From JAAYBT01 sp964404395 (GTDB lineage: Bacteria; Bacillota; Clostridia; Acetivibrionales; DTU013), in NCBI GenBank assembly GCA_964404395.1, contig CAYOKA010000031.1, positions 1-20,401 on the forward strand: 20,401 nucleotides of DNA, in the 5' to 3' direction. Below, piece by piece: positions 1 through 5,657 of the stretch (its first letter is position 1; each line of letters opens with the position of its first letter). A program made the translations under genes and the position numbers. The notes below the pieces were generated by a model that searched no databases, was not told where the DNA came from, and saw only the letters and a program-made list of their open reading frames with translations.

Positions 1-377
1 GCGGTATAGGGAAGGCAATAGTTGAAAAGCTCAGGGCTGAGCTTGGCAGTTCGGTTGAGATTATTGCTTTGGGCACGAATGTGCTTGCCACCTCAGCCAT
101 GCTCAAAGGCGGCGCCGATGAAGGTGCAACCGGAGAAAATGCTATAGTTTTTAACTCAGATAAGGTGCAGGTTATCGTAGGCGCCATTGGTATCGTTGCA
201 GCTAATTCCATGCTAGGTGAGCTGACACCGGCCATGGCGAGGTCAATTGCCGAAAGCCCGGCAAAGAAGGTGCTTATACCGACGGATCGCTGCAACATTC
301 GGATTACAGGAGTGAGAAGTGCTACGCTGCCGCAGCATATAGAAGATGCTGTCAGCTTGATTAGAGAGTGCTTGTAA
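1..377 (+). CDS. DUF3842 family protein, 3' part only (5' end outside window)
   Basis: The reading frame is open from the left edge (first full codon at 3) to TAA at 375-377. An in-frame TTG at 69 is internal and not the start, because family-like sequence (GIGKAIVEKLR) continues upstream of it. Recognisable stretches are GTNVLATSAMLKGGADEGATG, GENAIVFNSDKVQVI and AANSMLGELTPAMA, which I recall as typical of DUF3842, a small uncharacterised family common in Clostridia. The missing N-terminus in that family carries a glycine-rich beta-alpha start (GQGGGIGK-like), which hints at nucleotide binding; that is inference. The biochemical role is unknown. The gene converges with sigK with only 27 bp between the two stop codons and no terminator hairpin there. 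About 15-20 N-terminal residues are probably missing. Confidence 0.85.
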   Translation, partial: GIGKAIVEKLRAELGSSVEIIALGTNVLATSAMLKGGADEGATGENAIVFNSDKVQVIVGAIGIVAANSMLGELTPAMARSIAESPAKKVLIPTDRCNIRITGVRSATLPQHIEDAVSLIRECL

Positions 378-404
378 CAGAAGATGCTAATAGAGTTCCG
401 TTAT

Positions 405-1115
405 TTACTGCTCCTTGTCCTGCTCCAGCTCTTTGCTCAGCTTTTTAATCGCTTTCTTTTCTATGCGTGAGACATATGAGCGGGATATGCCCAGCATGCC
501 CGCGATTTCCCGCTGTGTTTTGCTTGCACCGTTCACAAGACCGTAGCGAAGCTCCAATACCGTTTTCTCACGCTTCTTTAGTACGGATTTCATTTTATTA
601 TAAAGACGCTTTACCTGGATTTTCAGTTCTACCTCATCAATAATTGATTCTGTTTCATTACCGATAACGTCTATCAATGTAATTTCGTTACCCTCACGGT
701 CAATTCCGATTGGGTCATGGAGAGATACCTCGTTTTGTATCTTTTTTGCAGATCTTATTTGCATCAATATTTCATTTTCAATACATCGGGCGGCATATGT
801 AGCCAGTCTGGTACCTTTGGACTGATCGAAGGTTGAAATTGCCTTGATCAGGCCGATTGTGCCTATTGAGATCAGGTCATCACTATCGCCGCTGTATGTA
901 CCGTATTTTTTGACAATATGAGCTACAAGCCGCATATTTCGTTCGATAAGCGTATTTCTGGCTTCTTCGCTGCCTTCTTTGTATGCTGTCATAATTTTCT
1001 TCTCTTCTTCCGGTGTTAATGGTTGCGGAAATGAGCTTGAATTTGTTACATAGCCCAGCTGAAAAAATATGCTGCCAAGGACTTCATTTATTATAGTGAA
1101 TAAGAAGCGCAGCAA
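405..1115 (-). CDS. sigK: RNA polymerase sporulation sigma factor, pro-sigma-K
   Basis: This is the late mother-cell sigma factor of sporulation. It is 236 aa from the start chosen here, against 241 aa for the reconstituted B. subtilis protein. Region 2 is visible as NMRLVAHIVKKY, DLISIGTIGLIKAI and TYAARCIENEIL. Region 4 ends in a helix-turn-helix, TQREIAGMLGISRSYVSRIEKK. I chose the TTG at 1115-1113 because GGGGAGG (1130-1124) lies 8 nt upstream and the resulting N-terminus aligns almost residue for residue with B. subtilis pro-sigma-K. The hydrophobic pro-peptide would be about 21 residues, with the processing site before Tyr-22 (GYVTNSSSFPQPL against SYVKNNAFPQPL). The frame stays open upstream to an ATG at 1187, but that start would overlap the candidate promoter. 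The gene is uninterrupted, so there is no skin-type element. The pro-sequence implies activation by a SpoIVFB-type protease encoded elsewhere. Confidence 0.93.
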   Translation of the reverse strand: MLRFLFTIINEVLGSIFFQLGYVTNSSSFPQPLTPEEEKKIMTAYKEGSEEARNTLIERNMRLVAHIVKKYGTYSGDSDDLISIGTIGLIKAISTFDQSKGTRLATYAARCIENEILMQIRSAKKIQNEVSLHDPIGIDREGNEITLIDVIGNETESIIDEVELKIQVKRLYNKMKSVLKKREKTVLELRYGLVNGASKTQREIAGMLGISRSYVSRIEKKAIKKLSKELEQDKEQ

Positions 1116-1150
1116 GCCTGCCACCTCCCCAAAAAATTGGTCACCATATG

Positions 1151-1187
1151 AGTATATGAAGCAAAATAGCAAAAATTGTCTGTCCAA
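1151..1187 (-). promoter_or_regulatory. Candidate sigma-E promoter with overlapping SpoIIID site for sigK
   Basis: Read on the minus strand, CATATACT (1158-1151) matches the sigma-E -10 consensus CATACAAT at 6 of 8 positions. GACAATTT (1180-1173) is a weak -35 with a 14-nt spacer. TTGGACAGAC (1187-1178) fits the SpoIIID consensus WWRRACARNY at every position and overlaps the -35. In B. subtilis, sigK is transcribed by sigma-E and activated by SpoIIID, so the arrangement makes biological sense. The predicted RNA start near 1144 lies downstream of the ATG at 1187 and upstream of the Shine-Dalgarno at 1130, which supports the TTG start. Both motifs are degenerate, so confidence is moderate. Confidence 0.45.
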
Positions 1188-1206
1188 TTTGTAAAATATT
1201 TTTTGT

Positions 1207-1235
1207 TTGCTTATTTGTTATTCCTGTGGTATACT
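1207..1235 (+). promoter_or_regulatory. Sigma-A promoter of rpsB-tsf
   Basis: TTGCTT (1207-1212), a 17-nt spacer and TATACT (1230-1235), with the TGG of an extended -10 directly before the hexamer. RNA would start near 1242, giving a leader of about 99 nt before the rpsB ATG. The -35 is weak (3 of 6), but the extended -10 compensates. Confidence 0.7.
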
Positions 1236-1241
1236 ACATTA

Positions 1242-1340
1242 CGAAAAAATACACACACGGCTTGACGGCTGAATAAGTGCCCTTGGGTCTTTCAGATGGA
1301 TGAGAGCTGTGGAGGTATAAACTTAAGGAGGTTTTTTTAT
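1242..1340 (+). promoter_or_regulatory. Structured 5' leader of rpsB (candidate autoregulatory leader)
   Basis: Two nested helices can be drawn. The outer one pairs CACGGCT (1256-1262) with AGCTGTG (1305-1311), 7 bp with one G-U. The inner one pairs CTGAA (1269-1273) with TTCAG (1291-1295). Directly after the outer helix is a GGAGG at 1311-1315, too far upstream to serve rpsB. The real Shine-Dalgarno, AAGGAGG (1325-1331), lies 9 nt before the ATG. Leaders of ribosomal protein operons are often bound by one of the encoded proteins, so S2 autoregulation is a reasonable inference, but nothing in the sequence proves it. Confidence 0.45.
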
Positions 1341-2369
1341 ATGTCAGTTATTTCAATGAAGCAGCTGCTGGAAGCAGGTGTCCATTTTGGGCATCAGACC
1401 AGGAGATGGAACCCAAAAATGGCCGAGTATATCTTTACGGAGAGAAACGGCATCTACATTATCGATTTGCAGAAAACAGTTAAGAAAATTGAAGAGGCTT
1501 ATTTCTTTATTAGAGAAATTGCCATGAACGGCCAGGATGTGCTTTTCGTCGGTACGAAAAAGCAGGCTCAGGATTCCATCAAGGAAGAGGCGGAAAGATG
1601 TGGCCAGTATTATGTTAATGCAAGATGGCTGGGCGGTATGCTCACAAACTTTAATACTATTCGCAAGAGGATCGACAGGCTCAAACAGCTTGAAAACATG
1701 GAGGAGAGCGGAGTGTTTGAAGTTCTTCCCAAAAAAGAGGTTATTAAGTTGAGAGCTGAGATGGAAAAGCTGGAAAAATACCTCGGCGGCATAAAGAACA
1801 TGGGCAACCTTCCGGGGGCTCTGTTTATCGTTGATCCGAGAAAAGAAAGAAATGCTATTCTTGAAGGAAGGAAGTTGGGTATTCCTATAGTAGCTATTGT
1901 AGATACTAACTGCGATCCGGACGAAGTGGATTATGTTATTCCGGGTAATGACGATGCAATCAGGGCTGTGAAGCTTATCGCTTCGAAAGTAGCCGATGCC
2001 ATACTCGAAGGGCGTCAGGGAGAGCAGCTTGATGAGGAAGAGGAAGAAGTACAGGCTGTTGAAGTACAGGTAGAGGTTAAAGAGGCTGTAGCAGCTAAAA
2101 AGGTTGCTCAAGCAAAGGAAGCCGAAGTAGTTAAAGAAGCTCCGGTAGTTAAGGAAGCGACGCAAGCGAAAAAAGCTCCGGCAGTCAAGAAAGCGGCGGA
2201 AGTTAAGGAAGCTGCGGAAGTTAAGGAAGCCGTAGAAGTTAAGGAAGCCGTAGAAGTTAAAGAAGCAGCAGAAGTTAAAGAAGCTGCGGAAGTTAAGGAA
2301 GTCGCAGAAGTAACGGTAGCAGCAGCTGAAGAAACTACTGAAGCTAAGGAAGATGCAGAAGCTAAGTAA
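1341..2369 (+). CDS. rpsB: 30S ribosomal protein S2 with long repetitive C-terminal extension
   Basis: S2 joins the 30S subunit late, near the head-body junction, and supports S1 or mRNA binding. The start is the ATG at 1341 (MSVISMKQLLEAGVHFGHQ) with AAGGAGG 9 nt upstream; an in-frame ATG at 1296 lies in the leader and lacks a good site. The S2 core spans about residues 1-230, with hallmarks HFGHQTRRWNPKM, YVNARWLGGMLTNF, NLPGALFIVDPRKE and GIPIVAIVDTNCDPD. The protein is 342 aa, whereas plain S2 is usually about 230-260 aa. The extra 110 or so residues are an E/K/A/V-rich polyampholyte that starts with a run of Glu and contains six in-frame AAEVKE/AVEVKE hexapeptides (2193-2300). Its codons match the gene, so it looks like native repeat expansion and not a fusion. 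tsf lies 68 bp downstream. Confidence 0.97.
   Translation: MSVISMKQLLEAGVHFGHQTRRWNPKMAEYIFTERNGIYIIDLQKTVKKIEEAYFFIREIAMNGQDVLFVGTKKQAQDSIKEEAERCGQYYVNARWLGGMLTNFNTIRKRIDRLKQLENMEESGVFEVLPKKEVIKLRAEMEKLEKYLGGIKNMGNLPGALFIVDPRKERNAILEGRKLGIPIVAIVDTNCDPDEVDYVIPGNDDAIRAVKLIASKVADAILEGRQGEQLDEEEEEVQAVEVQVEVKEAVAAKKVAQAKEAEVVKEAPVVKEATQAKKAPAVKKAAEVKEAAEVKEAVEVKEAVEVKEAAEVKEAAEVKEVAEVTVAAAEETTEAKEDAEAK
2193..2300 (+). repeat. Six 18-bp tandem repeats encoding (A/V)EVKEA in rpsB
   Basis: Six consecutive 18-bp units (2193, 2211, 2229, 2247, 2265, 2283), each reading GCN-GNN-GAA-GTT-AAR-GAA, give AAEVKE, AAEVKE, AVEVKE, AVEVKE, AAEVKE, AAEVKE. A diverged seventh unit (VAEVTV) follows at 2301. Units differ mostly at codon positions 2-3 of the alanine/valine pair, so the array is not brand new. 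Copy number may vary between strains. Confidence 0.9.
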
Positions 2370-2437
2370 AGACTTTGTGGGAATAAACGCCATTTATGTG
2401 GCTAATAATATGATTATTATTGTTTGGAGGAGTTTGA

Positions 2438-3085
2438 ATGATTACTGCTGATTTAGTAAAACAGTTACGTGAAAGAACCGGATCAGGCATGATGGACTGC
2501 AAAAAGGCTTTAGTTGAAACAGATGGTAATATTGAAAAGGCAATAGAGATCTTGAGGGAAAAGGGTCTGGCAGCAGCGGCAAAGAAAGCCGGCAGAATAG
2601 CTGCGGAAGGGCTTGTGGATTCATATATACACGGAAACGGCAGAATAGGTGTGCTTGTGGAAGTTAATATAGAAACTGACTTTGCTGCCGCAAACGATGA
2701 GTTTAAGCAGCTGGTCAAGGATATAGCAATGCAGATCGCTGCCGCAAAGCCTGAGTATATTGCCAAGGAGGATGTACCGGCGGATATTATCGAAAAGGAA
2801 AAGAATATCCTTAGGGGGCAGGCAAAGAATGAAGGAAAGCCTGAAAAGATTATCGAAAAGATGGTTGAAGGAAGAATTCAGAAATACTATAAAGAGGTTT
2901 GTCTTCTTGAGCAGCCCTGGATTAGGGATCCCGATAAAACAATCCAGCAGCTTGTTACCGAGAAAATTGCCACTATCGGTGAAAACATCAATGTAAGGCG
3001 ATTTGCAAGGTTTGAAAGAGGCGAAGGGCTGGAAAAGAAAGAAGAAAACTTTGCTGAAGAGGTAGCAAAGCAAATTGGTGGTTAA
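2438..3085 (+). CDS. tsf: Translation elongation factor Ts
   Basis: EF-Ts is the nucleotide exchange factor that releases GDP from EF-Tu. The protein has 215 aa, the short form common in Clostridia and cyanobacteria, against 283 aa in E. coli. The N-terminal UBA-like domain reads ITADLVKQLRERTGSGMMDCKKAL (residues 2-25). The EF-Tu contact motif appears as ETDFAAANDEF (TDFV in most family members). The C-terminus has INVRRFARFERGEGLEKKEENFAEEVAKQ. GGAGG lies 7 nt before the ATG at 2438. The gene is cotranscribed with rpsB and followed by an intrinsic terminator. Confidence 0.97.
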   Translation: MITADLVKQLRERTGSGMMDCKKALVETDGNIEKAIEILREKGLAAAAKKAGRIAAEGLVDSYIHGNGRIGVLVEVNIETDFAAANDEFKQLVKDIAMQIAAAKPEYIAKEDVPADIIEKEKNILRGQAKNEGKPEKIIEKMVEGRIQKYYKEVCLLEQPWIRDPDKTIQQLVTEKIATIGENINVRRFARFERGEGLEKKEENFAEEVAKQIGG

Positions 3086-3094
3086 ATAAAGTGG

Positions 3095-3124
3095 GGGAGC
3101 ATATGAAGAATATGTTCCCTTTTT
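3095..3124 (+). terminator. Intrinsic terminator after tsf
   Basis: GGGAGCATAT (3095-3104) pairs with ATATGTTCCC (3110-3119), 10 bp with one G-U and a 5-nt loop, followed by TTTTT (3120-3124). It lies 10 bp after the tsf stop codon and separates rpsB-tsf from pyrH. G-U pairs could extend the stem by one or two bases into the T run. Confidence 0.82.
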
Positions 3125-3221
3125 AATAATGAGCTAATAATGTGTTAAGGATTTGCCCAAATTATAGAAGGAATTTATTTATTTTTGTAGAACAGTATAT
3201 TAGATGGGGGTTGCACTCAAT

Positions 3222-3926
3222 ATGACACCAAAATACAAGAGAGTATTACTGAAACTCAGCGGAGAAGCACTTGCTGGAAAACAAAAAATGGGTATTGATG
3301 TTGATACACTCGGTATTATTACCGACAAAATAGGTGAAGTCTACAATCTGGGAGTGGAAATTTCTATTGTTGTAGGCGGAGGCAACTTTTGGCGGGGCAG
3401 AAGCGGCGTGGGAATGGATAGAACTACGGCCGATCATATGGGGATGCTGGCTACGGTTATTAACGCACTGGCCTTGCAGGATTCACTCGAATCCAGGGAA
3501 ATACCTGTAAGGGTGCAGTCAGCCATTGAAATGAGGCAGATTGCGGAGCCTTATATTCGAAGGAGAGCAGTAAGACACCTGGAGAAGAAAAGGATCGTTA
3601 TATTCGGATGTGGTCTTGGCAACCCATACTTCTCTACAGATACGGCAGCTGCGCTCAGAGCCGCAGAGATAGATGCGGACGTGATTTTGAAGGCTACTAT
3701 GGTGGATGGTGTGTACGATTGTGATCCGAAGAAAAATAGTAATGCAGTTAAGTATGAAACTATCACATTTGCCGATGCTCTTGGTAAAAGGCTGGGTGTG
3801 ATGGATTCCACAGCGCTATCCCTTTGCATGGATAATAACATACCCTTGATTGTTTTTGATATGAGTGATCCCGGAAATATTGTCAGGGTTGTCAAAGGTG
3901 AGAATATTGGGACGATTTTAACCTAA
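3222..3926 (+). CDS. pyrH: Uridylate (UMP) kinase
   Basis: PyrH phosphorylates UMP to UDP with ATP; it is a hexameric amino-acid-kinase-fold enzyme in pyrimidine nucleotide synthesis. Motifs are KYKRVLLKLSGEAL near the N-terminus (phosphate-binding loop), VVGGGNFWRG, MDRTTADHMGMLATVINALALQDSLE (UMP pocket) and GCGLGNPYFSTDTAAALRAAEI. From the ATG at 3222 the length is 234 aa, typical for the family. A second in-frame ATG at 3204 would add MGVALN, but no Shine-Dalgarno precedes it; the GGGGG at 3206-3210 is 11 nt upstream of 3222, so I prefer 3222 with moderate certainty. The tsf terminator lies upstream, so pyrH needs its own promoter or read-through; I found no convincing promoter in 3125-3203. 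frr follows after 39 bp. Confidence 0.96.
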   Translation: MTPKYKRVLLKLSGEALAGKQKMGIDVDTLGIITDKIGEVYNLGVEISIVVGGGNFWRGRSGVGMDRTTADHMGMLATVINALALQDSLESREIPVRVQSAIEMRQIAEPYIRRRAVRHLEKKRIVIFGCGLGNPYFSTDTAAALRAAEIDADVILKATMVDGVYDCDPKKNSNAVKYETITFADALGKRLGVMDSTALSLCMDNNIPLIVFDMSDPGNIVRVVKGENIGTILT

Positions 3927-3965
3927 AAAGCAAATTGAAAAAAGCAAATTTAAGGAGGGTTTTTT

Positions 3966-4523
3966 ATGGAGGATAATTCTTACAAGGAAATTGAAGTTAA
4001 AATGACGAAGGCTATTGATGCCTTAAAGGAAGAATTGGCCGGGCTGAGAGCCGGAAGGGCTAATCCGGCCATATTGGATAAAATAACCGTTGACTATTAC
4101 GGAGTACCGACTCCCATAAACCAGCTAGGGAGTATTTCTGTTCCGGAAGCACGGGTTATTATTATCCAGCCATGGGAGATCAAGATACTCAAGGATGTGG
4201 AGAAGGCTATTCAGAAGGCGGATATAGGCATTAACCCCAATAACGATGGGAAAGTCATTCGCCTTATATTCCCTGTGCTGACTGAAGAGAGAAGAAAAGA
4301 ACTGACAAAGACCGTGAAAAAGATGGGGGAAGAAGCGAAAATTGCAGTGCGCGCCGTTAGAAGAGAGGCAATTGATCAGTTTAAGGCTCAGGAGAAAAAA
4401 AGTGAAATTACAGAAGATGATTTAAGGGTTTCAGAGCAGGAAGTTCAAAAATTGACCGACAAACATGTAGATAACATCGACAAAATCGTTGAGGCTAAGG
4501 GAAAGGAAATCATGGAGGTTTAG
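3966..4523 (+). CDS. frr: Ribosome recycling factor
   Basis: RRF splits post-termination ribosomes together with EF-G. The 185-aa length is exactly typical. Family stretches are LRAGRANPAILDKITVDYYGVPTPINQLGSI, IQPWEIKILKDVEKAIQKADIGINPNNDG, IRLIFPVLTEERRKEL and KIAVRAVRREA. The three-helix bundle and small beta domain are implied by this pattern. AAGGAGGG lies 6 nt before the ATG at 3966. The end of frr contains the ribosome-binding site GGAGG (4514-4518) for the next small ORF, so the two are probably translationally coupled. Confidence 0.98.
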   Translation: MEDNSYKEIEVKMTKAIDALKEELAGLRAGRANPAILDKITVDYYGVPTPINQLGSISVPEARVIIIQPWEIKILKDVEKAIQKADIGINPNNDGKVIRLIFPVLTEERRKELTKTVKKMGEEAKIAVRAVRREAIDQFKAQEKKSEITEDDLRVSEQEVQKLTDKHVDNIDKIVEAKGKEIMEV

Positions 4524-4524
4524 T

Positions 4525-4731
4525 TTGCAGATACCTGATGTCTCAGGGCTTAGACTGAAAAAGGCATTTGAAATATTGACATGCGCAGGGTTTAAGGAGA
4601 TTGTTGTAAATACAACGGCGCCTCCCAGACGCAGAGCTAGTGGTTATGATGACAACTCGAGAGTCGTCAGGCAAAAAATATCTGCGGATGATGTGATTGA
4701 ACTGCTGGTATGCAACATACATATCAAATAA
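4525..4731 (+). CDS. Small PASTA-like protein between frr and uppS
   Basis: A 68-aa ORF begins with TTG at 4525, one base after the frr stop codon, with GGAGG (4514-4518) 6 nt upstream. The sequence opens with IPDVSGLRLKKAFEILTCAGF, which has the PASTA-domain shape (V-P-D-x-x-G, an amphipathic helix, a small residue plus G, then a beta strand), and continues with TTAPPRR and SRVVRQK. PASTA domains usually bind muropeptides or stabilise PBPs and PknB-type kinases, but this one has no signal peptide or membrane segment, so it should be cytoplasmic. I have the impression that a similar small ORF sits between frr and uppS in other Clostridia and Peptococcaceae; I cannot verify that here. The function is unknown. 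Confidence 0.7.
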   Translation: MQIPDVSGLRLKKAFEILTCAGFKEIVVNTTAPPRRRASGYDDNSRVVRQKISADDVIELLVCNIHIK

Positions 4732-4756
4732 GCTGTGTTTTGCAGCACCAATATGT

Positions 4757-4816
4757 AAGGGGGACACTTCCGCAAAGAGCTGGTTCGCAGGGCGAGTAGC
4801 GGATAATGTCCCCTTT
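4757..4816. repeat. 60-bp REP/MITE-like imperfect palindrome
   Basis: The ends form terminal inverted repeats: AAGGGGGACA (4757-4766) against TGTCCCCTTT (4807-4816), complementary at 9 of 10 positions. An inner helix pairs CCGC (4769-4772) with GCGG (4799-4802), and a small helix TCGC-AGG-GCGA lies in the centre. Compact GC-rich palindromes with GGGGACA-type ends are often dispersed repeats (REP or miniature transposable elements) in Clostridia, which is the leading explanation. It could also be a structured RNA in the uppS leader. Only one copy is in this window, so dispersal cannot be judged. Confidence 0.55.
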
Positions 4817-4850
4817 AAGGCATTTTGCGATGTAACATCACAAAAGCCTT
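4817..4850. repeat. 34-bp near-perfect hairpin directly after the palindrome
   Basis: AAGGC, a bulged A, TTTTG, a C-A mismatch and GATG pair around a TAA loop with CATC, CAAAA and GCCTT, giving 14 base pairs in 34 nt. It abuts the 60-bp palindrome with no gap. The trailing sequence (CTTTGAAATC) is not a convincing terminator tail, so I do not call it a terminator. It could be part of the same mobile element or an RNA structure ahead of uppS. Confidence 0.6.
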
Positions 4851-4908
4851 CTTTGAAATCTAAATTTTATCAGGGCAAGCCGGGGCAGCCAGGGCGAGGA
4901 GGTGCTTT

Positions 4909-5655
4909 ATGTGGCTTTTTGGCCGTATGAAGAAAAAATTAATATTAGAGAATCAGGAGAAAATGCCTGATCATATTGCAATCATAATGGACGGGAACGG
5001 GAGATGGGCTGAGAAAAAGGGCTATCCAAGAAGTCTGGGGCACAGGGAAGGTGCTAACAACCTTAAAAGGATTGTGGAGGATTGCAATAAAATCGGGCTC
5101 AAGTACATGACTGTCTACGCCTTTTCCACAGAGAACTGGTCAAGGCCAAAGAGTGAAGTGGATACTCTGATGTCCTTACTCAAGGAGTTTCTAAGAGACG
5201 CTGATAAGACCCTGTCCGGAAAAAACATAAGGATTAGAGTAATTGGTGAAAAGGCAGGACTGTCCGATGCAATTGTTAAAGAGATTGATAGGGTGGTTGA
5301 GAATTCGGCAAAAAATACAGGGTTGACTCTTATTATTGCGTTAAACTATGGCAGTAGAAATGAAATTGTAAATGCTGCGACAAAAATAGCTAAGGATGTT
5401 CAAAGTGGGTTGCTGAGGCTGGAAGATGTAGATGAGAAGATGTTTTCCAACTATCTTTACACATCAGGTATCCCGGATCCGGATCTGGTGATTAGGCCAA
5501 GCGGGGAAAATAGGATAAGCAATTTCCTGCTATGGCAATCATCGTATGCAGAGTTCTGGTATTCTGATATTTTATGGCCGGATTTTACCATAAAGGATCT
5601 GTTGCAGGCAATTGAAGAATATCAAAAAAGAGATAGACGATATGGAGGCTTGTGA
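4909..5655 (+). CDS. uppS: Undecaprenyl diphosphate synthase (isoprenyl transferase)
   Basis: UppS is a cis-prenyltransferase that extends farnesyl diphosphate with eight isopentenyl units to C55-PP, the lipid carrier for peptidoglycan and teichoic acid precursors. It is 248 aa, typical. The catalytic motif is HIAIIMDGNGRWAEKKG with Asp-28, followed by LGHREGANN, YAFSTENWSRPK and the C-terminal substrate motif DLVIRPSGENRISNFLLWQ and YAEFWYSDILWPDF. The start ATG at 4909 has GGAGG about 6 nt upstream; Met-7 is an alternative without its own site. The stop codon overlaps the region of the cdsA start. The substrate precursors come from the isoprenoid genes dxr and ispG in the same run. Confidence 0.97.
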   Translation: MWLFGRMKKKLILENQEKMPDHIAIIMDGNGRWAEKKGYPRSLGHREGANNLKRIVEDCNKIGLKYMTVYAFSTENWSRPKSEVDTLMSLLKEFLRDADKTLSGKNIRIRVIGEKAGLSDAIVKEIDRVVENSAKNTGLTLIIALNYGSRNEIVNAATKIAKDVQSGLLRLEDVDEKMFSNYLYTSGIPDPDLVIRPSGENRISNFLLWQSSYAEFWYSDILWPDFTIKDLLQAIEEYQKRDRRYGGL

Positions 5656-5657
5656 GG

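Noticed and set aside
378..404. Bidirectional terminator between the convergent DUF3842 gene and sigK
   Set aside because: The 27-bp spacer has no inverted repeat.
405..1115. Skin-type insertion in sigK
   Set aside because: The gene is one uninterrupted frame with both conserved regions 2 and 4.
1242..1340. T-box or other known metabolite riboswitch before rpsB
   Set aside because: No T-box motif or other riboswitch core that I recognise; the gene is a ribosomal protein gene, so a protein-binding leader is more likely.
1353..2393. 346-codon open frame on the minus strand opposite rpsB
   Set aside because: It is the exact shadow of rpsB; its Phe/Leu/Tyr-rich repeats are the reverse reading of the GAAGTTAAGGAA repeat. 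There is no domain and no ribosome-binding site.
2401..2421. AATAAT-ATG-ATTATT inverted repeat in the rpsB-tsf spacer
   Set aside because: All A/T, 6-7 bp and no T run; too weak to call a terminator. GCCA/TGGC just upstream is only 4 bp.
4697..4930. 77-codon plus-strand ORF across the frr-uppS spacer
   Set aside because: It runs through both hairpins and into uppS in another frame, lacks a ribosome-binding site and resembles no family.
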